Source of the DNA: Shewanella aestuarii
GTDB lineage: Bacteria; Pseudomonadota; Gammaproteobacteria; Enterobacterales; Shewanellaceae
Assembly (NCBI RefSeq): GCF_014647215.1
Contig: NZ_BMOT01000005.1
Coordinates: 124,001 to 188,000, forward strand
Reading direction: 5' to 3'
DNA: 64,000 nt
Shown here: piece after piece, positions 45,134-54,022 of the stretch
Layout of the letters: each line of letters opens with the position of its first letter
How positions within the stretch are numbered: position 1 is the first letter of the stretch
The notes under the pieces: model-generated
Seen by the model: only the letters and a program-made list of their open reading frames with translations
The model's database searches: none
Told to the model about the DNA's origin: nothing
Program-made: the position numbers and the translations under genes

Positions 45134-47350
45134 ATGTCATTTGATGTTGATGAAGAGATACTCCAGGACTTTTTAATAGAAGCTGGCGAGATTTTAGAGC
45201 TTCTTCAAGAGCAGTTAGTCGCACTTGAGAATAATCCTGATGACAGTGATTTGTTAAACGCAATTTTCCGTGGTTTCCACACGGTAAAAGGCGGTGCAGG
45301 CTTTTTAAGTTTAACGCCGATGGTTGATGTCTGTCATGAAGCTGAAAATACCTTCGATTTGCTCCGAACGGGCAAGCGAAGTGTTAATTCTGAATTGATG
45401 GATATTATTTTACAAGCCGTTGATGCGATTAATACTATGTTTGCGCAAACACAACAGGGTGAGCAACAAGACCCAGTTGAGCCAGCATTGCTCGATAAGT
45501 TAAAACTGCTAAGTTCTGGCGCGCCTTTGCCATCAGAGCTTGGAGATGCAGTGACTGCACCTGTGGAGGAAGTCATTGAAGAACTTGTCGAAGATATCGC
45601 GCCTCAAGCTGAATATATCGAAGATGTTGTTAGTGATAGCAGTATCGATGAAATCAATGAATCAGAATTTGAAGCTTTATTAGATGCACTTCATGGTCAA
45701 GGTAAAAGTCCGACAACTTCCACTCAATCAACACCAAATCAAGCACCTCCAAAGTCGGAATCCGCACCTGTTGCTGGGGATGAAATAACCGATGATGAGT
45801 TTGAAGCATTACTAGACGAATTACATGGTTCTGGCAAGTTTAAGGGTGAAGCCGAAGCGGTTAAACCTGCTCCAGCGGCTGTTGTTGATTCGCCTGCGCA
45901 ATTAGTCGATGCAGATGACATTACAGATGATGAATTTGAAAAACTACTTGATGAATTACACGGCAAGGGGACTGCGCCAACTAAATCTGTTGAAACAGCC
46001 GCTTCTCCAGCTGCAGCCATTAAGTCAGTCGCAGCAGAAAAAGTAGTGCCAGCCGCGCCAGCTAAAACGGCCGCCGTTGTTCAACCCAAAGCACCTGCTC
46101 CTGTTGTGAAACCTGCTGAGGTCATTGCCAAAGATAAAGCTCCTGCAAAAGCGGCATCTTCTGTACCTCAAGGCGAGACGACAGTTCGTGTAGATACTGC
46201 ACGACTCGATCAAATCATGAACATGGTTGGTGAGCTCGTTTTGGTTCGAAATCGCCTTGTGAGTCTTGGAATTACCCGTGAAGATGAGGAAATGTCCAAG
46301 GCGCTGGCCAATTTAGATTTAGTGACTGCAGATTTACAGGGTGCAGTGATGAAAACCCGTATGCAGCCAATTAAGAAAGTATTTGGCCGTTTCCCAAGGG
46401 TTGTGCGTGATTTAGCTCGAACACTTAATAAAGAAATTGATTTAGTCATGATTGGTGAAGAAACCGATCTTGATAAGAATCTAGTGGAGGCTCTAGCCGA
46501 TCCGTTAGTCCATTTGGTGCGCAACTCAGTTGATCATGGTATTGAGATGCCGATCACTCGTGAAGCAAATGGTAAATCTAGAACGGGTACCATTACACTA
46601 TCAGCAAGCCAAGAAGGTGATCACATCCTGCTCAAAATTGAGGATGATGGTGCTGGTATGGATCCACAAAAACTGAAAGAAATTGCCATATCTCGTGGTG
46701 TGCTAGATGAAGATGCTGCTGCGCGAATGACAGACACTGAAGCATATAATCTAATTTTTGCTCCGGGTTTTTCAACAAAAGTAGAAATCTCTGATATTTC
46801 AGGCCGCGGTGTGGGAATGGATGTGGTGAAAACCCGAATTACCCAACTAAATGGTACTGTTCATATTGATTCAATGAAAGGTAAAGGCACAGTTTTAGAG
46901 ATTAAAGTGCCACTGACATTAGCGATCATGCCAACATTGATGGTTGATGTATCTAAGCAAGTGTTTGCCTTACCTCTTTCTAGCGTGAATGAGATTTTCC
47001 ATCTTGACCTGACCAAGACCAATATCGTCGATGGCCAATTGACTGTGATTGTCCGTAATAAAGCCGTACCATTATTTTATTTGGAGCATTGGTTACATCG
47101 CAATAAAACCAAATTTAAACATGGTGATAAAAAGCATGGGCATGTCGTTATTGTACAGCTAGGTACAACCCAGATTGGATTTGTGGTTGATGCGCTAATT
47201 GGCCAAGAAGAAGTTGTGATAAAACCCCTTGGAAGCATGCTACAAGGCACACCAGGTATGGCAGGGGCAACCATTACTTCTGATGGTGGTATAGCGCTGA
47301 TTTTAGATGTGCCTGGTTTATTAAAACATTACGCCAAAAATAAAAAATAA
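45134..47350 (+). CDS. cheA: CheA, chemotaxis histidine kinase
   Basis: A 738-residue kinase. P1 carries H49 in FHTVKGGAGFL. Residues about 132-345 form an alanine/proline-rich linker with three repeats of a 19-residue motif (172-190, 216-234, 261-279; core DDEFEALLDELHG) and no obvious folded P2 domain. P3/P4 follow from about 350 (LDQIMNMVGELVLVRNRLVS, LVHLVRNSVDHGIEM, GRGVGMDVVKTRI) and P5, the CheW-like domain, from about 605. It phosphorylates CheY and CheB. In Vibrio the linker is the part bound by ParP, and parP is present at 49910. Confidence 0.96.
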   Translation: MSFDVDEEILQDFLIEAGEILELLQEQLVALENNPDDSDLLNAIFRGFHTVKGGAGFLSLTPMVDVCHEAENTFDLLRTGKRSVNSELMDIILQAVDAINTMFAQTQQGEQQDPVEPALLDKLKLLSSGAPLPSELGDAVTAPVEEVIEELVEDIAPQAEYIEDVVSDSSIDEINESEFEALLDALHGQGKSPTTSTQSTPNQAPPKSESAPVAGDEITDDEFEALLDELHGSGKFKGEAEAVKPAPAAVVDSPAQLVDADDITDDEFEKLLDELHGKGTAPTKSVETAASPAAAIKSVAAEKVVPAAPAKTAAVVQPKAPAPVVKPAEVIAKDKAPAKAASSVPQGETTVRVDTARLDQIMNMVGELVLVRNRLVSLGITREDEEMSKALANLDLVTADLQGAVMKTRMQPIKKVFGRFPRVVRDLARTLNKEIDLVMIGEETDLDKNLVEALADPLVHLVRNSVDHGIEMPITREANGKSRTGTITLSASQEGDHILLKIEDDGAGMDPQKLKEIAISRGVLDEDAAARMTDTEAYNLIFAPGFSTKVEISDISGRGVGMDVVKTRITQLNGTVHIDSMKGKGTVLEIKVPLTLAIMPTLMVDVSKQVFALPLSSVNEIFHLDLTKTNIVDGQLTVIVRNKAVPLFYLEHWLHRNKTKFKHGDKKHGHVVIVQLGTTQIGFVVDALIGQEEVVIKPLGSMLQGTPGMAGATITSDGGIALILDVPGLLKHYAKNKK

Positions 47351-47374
47351 AAGTTCCATTATTTAAGGAATGAA

Positions 47375-48577
47375 ATGGCTATAAAAGTATTAGTTGTTGA
47401 CGATTCAAGCTTTTTTCGACGTCGAGTCAGTGAGATTGTTAATCAAGATCCTGAACTCGAAGTCGTAGGTGTTGCGGTCAATGGCGAAGAAGCTGTGAAA
47501 ATGGCTGCAGCATTAAATCCGCAAGTTATTACAATGGATATCGAAATGCCTGTAATGGATGGGATTAGTGCTGTGCGCGCCATCATGGCAAGCAATCCTA
47601 TCCCTATTTTGATGTTTTCATCATTAACTCACGATGGAGCTAAATCTACATTAGATGCCCTTGAAGCAGGCGCTTTAGATTTTTTACCAAAAAGATTTGA
47701 AGATATTGCCACTAACAAAGATGAAGCAATAAGTTTATTACAGCAACGCATTAAAGCGTTAGGGCGCAGAAGAGTCTATCGTCCTATAACCAGAATGACT
47801 TCAAGTTCAGCTTCTTTAACCAGTTCATCAACTAGGACATCTACGTCAGCGTCTTCAACTCAAGGTGCTCAAACTCAGACCTCTAGCTTATCAAGGCCTT
47901 TTGGTGCAAGAGCGAGTTTGGTTGAAGGCATTGACCGCAATACCTCAGTTACTAATAGTGGTACTCAACAGTCGTCTGTACCTACCCGTGCCAGTGGTAA
48001 GGCTTACAAGCTATTACTGATAGGTACATCAACTGGCGGCCCGGTTGCATTACAGAAAGTGTTGACCCAATTTCCTGAAAATTATCCTCATCCCATTTTA
48101 TTGATCCAGCATATGCCTGCGGCTTTTACACCTGCATTTGCCGCACGTTTAGACAGTTTGTGTAAAATCAGTGTCAAAGAAGCGGTTAATGGAGATGTGC
48201 TAAAGCCTGGATGTGCTTATTTGGCCCCTGGTGGAATGCAAATGCTAGTTGAAAAGACTGGCATGACAGGCCGTTTGAAAGTGATGGCGGGTAACAGCGA
48301 CATGAATTACAAGCCGAGCGTTGATATCACCTTTGCTTCAGCATCAAAAGCTTATGGCGGTGATATTTTGGCTGTTGTATTAACTGGTATGGGGGCTGAT
48401 GGTCGAGAAGGTGCAAGAATGCTCAAAACAGCCGGAGCGAATATCTGGGCTCAGGATGAAGCAAGTTGTGTTGTTTATGGCATGCCTCAAGCCGTTGCTG
48501 CAGCTGGAATATCAAGTCATTCCATCAGTTTAGATAACATGGCTGAGTCAATCTTAAAAGAAACCGCTCGTGGCTAA
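47375..48577 (+). CDS. cheB: CheB, receptor methylesterase response regulator
   Basis: A 400-residue enzyme with a receiver domain (phosphoacceptor D55 in [13 protein letters not shown]) and a methylesterase domain from about residue 210 with catalytic S219 (GTSTGG), H246 (QHMPAAF) and D342 ([11 protein letters not shown]). Between them is a serine/threonine-rich linker of about 70 residues (140-205), longer and more repetitive than in E. coli. It removes methyl groups added by CheR. The last 8 bp overlap the next gene. Confidence 0.95.
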   Translation: MAIKVLVVDDSSFFRRRVSEIVNQDPELEVVGVAVNGEEAVKMAAALNPQVITMDIEMPVMDGISAVRAIMASNPIPILMFSSLTHDGAKSTLDALEAGALDFLPKRFEDIATNKDEAISLLQQRIKALGRRRVYRPITRMTSSSASLTSSSTRTSTSASSTQGAQTQTSSLSRPFGARASLVEGIDRNTSVTNSGTQQSSVPTRASGKAYKLLLIGTSTGGPVALQKVLTQFPENYPHPILLIQHMPAAFTPAFAARLDSLCKISVKEAVNGDVLKPGCAYLAPGGMQMLVEKTGMTGRLKVMAGNSDMNYKPSVDITFASASKAYGGDILAVVLTGMGADGREGARMLKTAGANIWAQDEASCVVYGMPQAVAAAGISSHSISLDNMAESILKETARG

Positions 48578-49082
48578 CTCAGCAAGAACTAAAAATAATC
48601 AATTCAGTGTCGGTATTAATTTGATACTGTTTTTATTGTTATTGGCTGTCATTGTTTTTGCTAGTTTATATTTCGAACTGTTAAAAAAAAATGATTTATT
48701 AAAAGCAGATATTAAGAGGTTAGAGTCATCGCAGGTGCTATTAATGGTGCCTGATGAGCAAGCGGAAGATATCGCTAACTGGCTATCTCAACATCCCGAT
48801 CAAACAGAAACGATTATTGAGTTTGCAAGGCAGAATAATAAGAGCATCGATAGCCAAAGTGATATCGATACTTCGCCCAAGAGTGTCTTACTTACTCCTC
48901 AACCCTTGAGTGACAAATCGGTAGAGAAAAACAGTATTCAAAGTACAGAAGGTGTACCTGAAAACTTATCTGAAGATGTGCTGGTTTCTGAAAATGAACA
49001 AGGCGTAAAAGTGATCCGTTTACCCCATGGTGGCATCCGGGTTACAACACGAGAGCTACCTAAGAAAAATGAGTCACAATAA
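48570..49082 (+). CDS. Uncharacterised single-pass membrane protein
   Basis: A 170-residue protein I do not recognise. It has one membrane segment at about residues 13-34 ([20 protein letters not shown]), a short charged stretch likely to be coiled coil ([16 protein letters not shown]), a helical segment ([20 protein letters not shown]), a disordered acidic part, and a C-terminal [18 protein letters not shown] that looks beta-forming. The start is GTG at 48570, overlapping cheB by 8 bp, so it is translated with cheB. It sits between cheB and parC, genes that place the chemotaxis array, which suggests a role at the pole or the array. That is inference from position only. Confidence 0.8.
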   Translation: MANSARTKNNQFSVGINLILFLLLLAVIVFASLYFELLKKNDLLKADIKRLESSQVLLMVPDEQAEDIANWLSQHPDQTETIIEFARQNNKSIDSQSDIDTSPKSVLLTPQPLSDKSVEKNSIQSTEGVPENLSEDVLVSENEQGVKVIRLPHGGIRVTTRELPKKNESQ

Positions 49083-49131
49083 TAAGTAAACTTAATGCGA
49101 CACACATCATTGCACACTGAGGGATGAATAC

Positions 49132-49926
49132 TTGAAAGTTTGGACTGTAGCAAATCAAAAAGGCGGGGTAGGTAAAACCACTACCGTAGCAAGTTTGGCT
49201 GGCGCTTTTGTAAAGCGAGGTCAGCGCGTTTTGATGATAGATACTGACCCCCATGCTTCTCTTGGTTATTATTTAGGGATTGATTCCGAAGAAGTTCCTG
49301 GCTCGCTGTATGATGTGTTTGTGAATCACAAATCATTAACTCAAGAGTTTATTAAGCAATATATATTGCCCACTCAAATCGAGGGGCTTGACCTTATCCC
49401 TGCAACCATGGCGTTAGCGACACTAGACCGTGCGCTTGGGCATCAGGAAGGAATGGGGTTGGTATTACGTAATTTGTTGGTATTATTAGAAGACAGTTAT
49501 GATGTGGCGATTATTGATTGCCCCCCCGTGTTAGGGGTATTAATGGTAAATGCTTTAGCGGCGAGCCAGCACATCATTATTCCTGTCCAAACTGAATTTC
49601 TAGCGATTAAAGGGCTAGATAGGATGATAAAAACAATGGAGTTGATGGGGAGGTCAAAAAAAACTCGTTACAGTTATACTGTGGTGCCGACTATGTATGA
49701 CAAACGTACCAAAGCCTCTCCAATTGCACTGGCTTATATGCAAGAAAAATATAATAAGAATCTATGGCCAGATAATATTATTCCCGTCGATACAAAATTC
49801 AGAGATGCCAGTTTAGCTCATTTGCCAGCATCGCATTATTCACCATCAAGTCGGGGTGTCAAAGCATACAGTTTGTTATTAGATTATCTTGAACAGCAGG
49901 AGTTCGCACATGTCAAAATCGGTTGA
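49132..49926 (+). CDS. parC: ParC, ParA-like ATPase positioning the chemotaxis array
   Basis: A 264-residue ParA/Soj-type ATPase with deviant Walker A KGGVGKTTT (residues 10-18), LMIDTDPHASLGYYLGIDSE and VAIIDCPPVLGVLMVNALAA. It is encoded in the chemotaxis operon rather than beside parB, so it is the array-positioning type studied as ParC in Vibrio, not the chromosome partition protein. The start is TTG at 49132 with GAGGGA 7 nt upstream. It overlaps parP by 17 bp. Confidence 0.92.
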   Translation: MKVWTVANQKGGVGKTTTVASLAGAFVKRGQRVLMIDTDPHASLGYYLGIDSEEVPGSLYDVFVNHKSLTQEFIKQYILPTQIEGLDLIPATMALATLDRALGHQEGMGLVLRNLLVLLEDSYDVAIIDCPPVLGVLMVNALAASQHIIIPVQTEFLAIKGLDRMIKTMELMGRSKKTRYSYTVVPTMYDKRTKASPIALAYMQEKYNKNLWPDNIIPVDTKFRDASLAHLPASHYSPSSRGVKAYSLLLDYLEQQEFAHVKIG

Positions 49927-51118
49927 TGAAACTGTTTTTGATTATTTTGCATTGCTTCTCAAAGAGCCTGCTGAGGAAACTGTTGAGAAACCAAACATTG
50001 CGCAATCTAGTTCAAAGACGCAAGGATCTGTTGCGACTCATAATGATGTTACAGCGGCATTAGTGACAAAAAAATCCTCCCAAGTAAATACTTTTGATAT
50101 TGAAGCTGAACCATTAAAAGCGATTGAGGATTCGATTAAATCAATATCTGCAGAATCACACAGAGATTTTCCTCAGGATAAAGATAAACCACCATCAGAT
50201 CACTCGGTTAAATCAACTCCAATTAGCCAGTATCAGCCAGCGACAAAAGTGTCTTCTGAGCGAAGTTTTGCCGAACCGATTGAAAATATCGATAAACAAT
50301 CTTTGGAAAAATTACTTTCGGCAGTGTCAAAACCTGAATATCAAACGACAGTTGATACGCAGGCTAAACCTGCTCCGACGGTGGCTGAAATTAAAGCCAG
50401 TGCAGATAAAGTCAGGCAAGCCTTAGGTCTAGCAACCGATGTTGTGGTCAATAAAGCACCTGTTGCTTCAGCTTTAACGCAAAAAAATCTTGTTGCAGAT
50501 AAAGAAATCAAGCCGTTAGTCGATATAAAGTTAGCAGAAACAACCCCAAGCCCGATAAATCAGGCTATTATTAATGATGAAGAACAACTTGGTCACCAAC
50601 CTAAAACTCAGTTAGGAGCGGCACCACCAAGTGTTACTGAAGATCTTCAACAAGTCCTAGATGAAGAGTTTCAAGTATTGTTTTTTAAAGTTGCAGGGTT
50701 AACACTCGCAGTTCCATTGGTTAGTTTAGGTGGCATAGTGAAGGTTGAACGGATTAATCATTTAATTGGACGACCTAAGTGGTTTCTAGGTGTTCAGCCT
50801 CACAGAGAAGAAAAAATTAATGTGGTCGATACATGTGCATGGGTTATGCCTGAAAAGTATTCACCGCAGATGGCAGAATCTATAGATTATCAGTATCTTG
50901 TAATGTTAGAGGGCAGTCGATGGGGACTGGCTTGTGAATCATTAGTCAATGCTGTAAAAATTGATAAATCACACGTCAACTGGCGTGAAAAGCCCGGAAA
51001 GCGTCCATGGCTTGCTGGGGTAGTAAAACAACAAATGTGTGGCATATTGCATGTACAAGCGTTAATTGACATGCTTGATGCAGGTTTAGGTTGTCAGGAT
51101 TCGATTGACCGAGGTTAA
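49910..51118 (+). CDS. parP: ParP, CheW-like array-localisation protein
   Basis: A 402-residue protein. The N-terminal 250 residues are disordered, rich in lysine, serine, glutamine and proline, and open with the amphipathic DETVFDYFALLLKEP. The C-terminal part (about 255-390) is CheW-like (FQVLFFKVAGLTLAVPLVSL, GIVKVERINHLIGRPKWFLG). In Vibrio ParP joins ParC to CheA and receptors and blocks array dissociation. ATG 49910 has CAGGAG upstream; it starts inside parC. Confidence 0.9.
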   Translation: MSKSVDETVFDYFALLLKEPAEETVEKPNIAQSSSKTQGSVATHNDVTAALVTKKSSQVNTFDIEAEPLKAIEDSIKSISAESHRDFPQDKDKPPSDHSVKSTPISQYQPATKVSSERSFAEPIENIDKQSLEKLLSAVSKPEYQTTVDTQAKPAPTVAEIKASADKVRQALGLATDVVVNKAPVASALTQKNLVADKEIKPLVDIKLAETTPSPINQAIINDEEQLGHQPKTQLGAAPPSVTEDLQQVLDEEFQVLFFKVAGLTLAVPLVSLGGIVKVERINHLIGRPKWFLGVQPHREEKINVVDTCAWVMPEKYSPQMAESIDYQYLVMLEGSRWGLACESLVNAVKIDKSHVNWREKPGKRPWLAGVVKQQMCGILHVQALIDMLDAGLGCQDSIDRG

Positions 51119-51120
51119 CT

Positions 51121-51615
51121 ATGAGTGATTCTAGAAGTGTAGCAGCTGTCGCTGCAGGTTCAGACGATGCAGTATTACAGTGGGTTACATTTAAATTAGA
51201 TAATGAAACCTATGGTATTAATGTAATGCAAGTGCAAGAAGTATTGCGTTACACGGAAATAGCGCCTGTGCCGGGTGCGCCTAATTATGTATTAGGGATT
51301 ATCAATCTTCGTGGCAATGTTGTTACGGTTATTGATACCCGATCAAGATTTGGTCTTCAATCTGCTGATGTCGATGACTCAACGCGTATTGTGATTATCG
51401 AAGCGGAAAAGCAAGTGATTGGTATTCTAGTTGATAGCGTGGCTGAAGTCGTTTATCTTCGCCGTTCTGAAATTGATAACGCACCTAATGTCGGTACTGA
51501 AGAAAGTGCCAAGTTTATCCAAGGTGTAAGCAACCGTGATAATGAGTTATTGATCTTAGTCGACCTTGATAAGTTATTGTCAGATGATGAATGGGCTGAA
51601 TTAAGCGACATTTAA
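51121..51615 (+). CDS. cheW: CheW, receptor-kinase coupling protein
   Basis: A 164-residue CheW. WVTFKLDNETYGINVMQVQE, VLRYTEIAPVPGAPNYVLGI, INLRGNVVTVIDTRSRFGL and IGILVDSVAEVVYL are the family blocks. It joins receptors to CheA in the array. It begins 2 bp after parP. A hairpin terminator follows, so fipA may be expressed less or from another promoter. Confidence 0.96.
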   Translation: MSDSRSVAAVAAGSDDAVLQWVTFKLDNETYGINVMQVQEVLRYTEIAPVPGAPNYVLGIINLRGNVVTVIDTRSRFGLQSADVDDSTRIVIIEAEKQVIGILVDSVAEVVYLRRSEIDNAPNVGTEESAKFIQGVSNRDNELLILVDLDKLLSDDEWAELSDI

Positions 51616-51637
51616 ATACCTTTTTCAGTGACAAAGC

Positions 51638-51666
51638 GCCAGCTCATTCAGTATGCTGGCTTTTTT
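51638..51666 (+). terminator. Intrinsic terminator after cheW
   Basis: GCCAGC (51638-51643) and GCTGGC (51655-51660) form a 6-bp stem with an 11-nt loop, followed by six T. The stem is short, so some reading into fipA is likely. Confidence 0.65.
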
Positions 51667-51692
51667 GTTATAGGCCTTTTTGAGAATCAAAC

Positions 51693-52091
51693 ATGGGTAA
51701 TGAATATTTAATTGCAGCCTTAGTGTATGTTGTTTCGAGCGTTGGATTAATGTTTTACTTGCAGCAGCAATCAAGTAAGTTGAAAAGTAAAGTCGATGCG
51801 TTAACCTTGCTCGTTAAAGAAAGCGATCGCCAACGTGAGTCGGTAAAAAGAGAGCTTAATGAACTCCGCAGCGGTACCATTGGCATGGGACGAAAGCTGA
51901 TTGAATTAGAAAAAAAACAAAATGCTCAATCTGAATTAATTGAAGAAACTAGCCAGCAAGATCCCCAAGCTAAGTTATATTCCCGCGCCGTTAAAATGAT
52001 TGCTTTAGGTGCAGATATTGATGAGCTTATGCGGGAATGTGAATTACCCAAAGCTGAGGTTGAACTATTATTACGTCTACATAAGAAGTAA
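51693..52091 (+). CDS. fipA: FipA, DUF2802 polar flagellum factor
   Basis: A 132-residue protein with an N-terminal membrane segment (about residues 4-22, LIAALVYVVSSVGLMFYLQQ), a helical linker (VDALTLLVKESDRQRESVKR), and a C-terminal DUF2802 domain (SRAVKMIALGADIDELMREC, ELPKAEVELLLRLH). DUF2802 proteins downstream of cheW in polarly flagellated bacteria interact with FlhF and help place the flagellum. FlhF is encoded at 40947-42338. Last gene of the large operon. Confidence 0.9.
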   Translation: MGNEYLIAALVYVVSSVGLMFYLQQQSSKLKSKVDALTLLVKESDRQRESVKRELNELRSGTIGMGRKLIELEKKQNAQSELIEETSQQDPQAKLYSRAVKMIALGADIDELMRECELPKAEVELLLRLHKK

Positions 52092-52101
52092 CTACCTCAA
52101 T

Positions 52102-52135
52102 AAAAAATGCCATTACAACTGTAATGGCATTTTTT
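52102..52135. terminator. Bidirectional intrinsic terminator fipA / methyltransferase
   Basis: The left arm (52102-52116, ending ATGCCATTAC) and right arm (52121-52135) pair over 15 bp around a 4-nt loop, with an A-run before and a T-run after, so it works on both strands. It ends both convergent transcripts. Confidence 0.93.
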
Positions 52136-52244
52136 AAAGCGAGTTGAACACGAAAGCCACCTCAAATATCATCTCTTAAAACCATCGCTTAAAGAGGTAT
52201 ACGTCCACTATTGACTAGCGAGAGCAAATTTTTATCATGTTGAA

Positions 52245-53582
52245 TTAACGTTTGCGACGCATTTTGACAACGAACATCCCATCTGTGTCTGCTTGTTGAG
52301 GCCATACAGTCAGCATAGTCGTTGTTTCGCCAGTAAACGGATGAATAAGGCGTTCAAGTTCAAAATGTGAATTGGATTTTAAAAAAGCCGCTACAACAGA
52401 TTGATTTTCAACTTCCATTAATGAACAAGTGGCGTAGACCAATTCTCCGCCCACTTTTACCGCAGCTGCGCTACGCTGTAAGATATCCAACTGTAATTCA
52501 GGTTTTTCTGTAATAGCGCTGGAATCATCAATCCAGCGCATATCAGGGTTTCTTCTCCACGTACCTGTACAGCTGCAAGGAGCATCAACCAAGACGCCAT
52601 CAAAGTAACTTGCTTTTACTGGAAGTAAATCCGTTTTCCAAGGTGCAATGCTGATATGATTAAAGCGAGATCTTTTGGCTCGTTTTAACAATTCAGTAAG
52701 AGCATGAGTGCGAATGTCAGATGCAATAATATTCCCTTCAATGCCGCTATGCTGCATTAATGATAATAGTTGCAGGCTTTTACCTCCTGCACCAGAACAT
52801 GCATCCCACCATTGACTGTTTGCTTGCGGGGCGCACATTTGGCCAATAACCTGAGAAGCTAAATCCTGTATTTCTAAGTACCCCTCAGTATATGCCGCTA
52901 CTTGATTGAGATTTAAACTGTTATGTCCCAGATTAATCGTATCATCGAAGAATTCAGACCCACTGGCCTCAACGTTATCCCGCGATAACTTTTGCAATAC
53001 GACCTGTCTTGAAGCTTGCTGTGCTCTGGCCCAAATAGGAGGGCGAGTACTCATTGCCTGCACTAATAACTGCTTTTCGAGTCCCGATTCAATAGCACAA
53101 TGTTGCCAAAACCAATCAGGTAGTAGTTGCTCAACGGTTGCCGTATGAATATTTGAAAACTGTTGAAAAGTATTAAGCTTATCGTTAACACTTTCAGATA
53201 TAGGTATGGGAAGAGGCTTTGCGGCATCGTACTGCATGCTAAAGGCTAGCCAACCATCGCGAATATCTATCCATGGATGGTTTTCGAGTTGGGCTGCGCT
53301 GGCTAACATACTGAAAAATATTTCTTCTTGTTTATGGTTGCCAAGTTGTTGTATCCAGCCCCACCAACGGAACAAACCAAATAAGCTTTCTCTAATTACG
53401 CGGCGATCTTTAGAACCGTGTTTTTTATGCTCTCTGAAGTAATTGGCGATGACACGATCAGCGGGTTGTTTAGTACTAAGGACATTATCAAATAGGTTAA
53501 AAATTGTGCTGGCATAACTTAGAGCACGCTTTTCGGCGCCAGTATTGGCCACTTTGCTGATAGGTAATAGAGAGTCAGTCAT
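52245..53582 (-). CDS. RsmB/NOP-family RNA cytosine-C5 methyltransferase
   Basis: A 445-residue SAM-dependent enzyme that methylates cytosine in RNA. The SAM-binding loop is DACSGAGGKSLQLL (about 260-273). Motif IV is LVDAPCSCTGTWRRNPDMRW with C336, and motif VI is YATCSLMEVENQ with C386; these two cysteines are the usual catalytic pair. The N-terminal 200 residues resemble the NusB-like and pre-catalytic regions of RsmB but are not an exact match, and the exact target RNA cannot be told. It follows the FlhB C-domain gene by about 100 bp on the same strand, which looks accidental. Confidence 0.88.
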   Translation of the reverse strand: MTDSLLPISKVANTGAEKRALSYASTIFNLFDNVLSTKQPADRVIANYFREHKKHGSKDRRVIRESLFGLFRWWGWIQQLGNHKQEEIFFSMLASAAQLENHPWIDIRDGWLAFSMQYDAAKPLPIPISESVNDKLNTFQQFSNIHTATVEQLLPDWFWQHCAIESGLEKQLLVQAMSTRPPIWARAQQASRQVVLQKLSRDNVEASGSEFFDDTINLGHNSLNLNQVAAYTEGYLEIQDLASQVIGQMCAPQANSQWWDACSGAGGKSLQLLSLMQHSGIEGNIIASDIRTHALTELLKRAKRSRFNHISIAPWKTDLLPVKASYFDGVLVDAPCSCTGTWRRNPDMRWIDDSSAITEKPELQLDILQRSAAAVKVGGELVYATCSLMEVENQSVVAAFLKSNSHFELERLIHPFTGETTTMLTVWPQQADTDGMFVVKMRRKR

Positions 53583-53686
53583 GAATATTGGATGTCATTA
53601 CTTAAGATAATAGAAATGACAGTTTATCACGTTGGACATTGATTTGACCATGCCATTACCCGCGCAGTTAAAGAGCTGGATGCGGT

Positions 53687-54004
53687 TTATACTTCAGTCA
53701 AAATACGCTGATGTAAGTTATTCCATTGCTCTGGAAATTTACCTTCAAGCATATAAACGAATGCAATCAGCTCGGCAATTAACAAATACAATTCTTTAGG
53801 AACCTCATCACCCACTTCAAGTAATTGTAAAAACTCTGCTAAGTGAGGATCTTGGTGGATATGAATTCCAGCATCTTTGGCCAGTGCTATAATCTCTTCG
53901 GCAAGGAGATCTTTACCGGAGGCGGTTACTTTGGGGGCATTTTTGCCATCAAAACTAAGCGCAACAGCCTGTTTTATTTTCGGTGAAGAATCATTATCTT
54001 GCAT
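53687..54004 (-). CDS. Stand-alone FlhB C-terminal domain protein
   Basis: A 105-residue protein that lines up with the part of FlhB after the cleavage site: KQAVALSFDGKNAPKVTASG, KDLLAEEIIALAKDAGIHIH and VPKELYLLIAELIAFVYMLE correspond to the FlhB stretch from AVAVKYDISRS to the C-terminus. It lacks the membrane helices, the linker helix and the N-P-x-H cleavage site, so it resembles the processed FlhB C-domain. Proteins of this kind (called FhlB, FlhX or FlhB-CC) occur in several bacteria and may stand in for FlhB during the export switch. It lies 18 bp downstream of the FliK-like gene. Confidence 0.88.
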   Translation of the reverse strand: MQDNDSSPKIKQAVALSFDGKNAPKVTASGKDLLAEEIIALAKDAGIHIHQDPHLAEFLQLLEVGDEVPKELYLLIAELIAFVYMLEGKFPEQWNNLHQRILTEV

Positions 54005-54022
54005 ATGTATTTCTCAAGTCAG

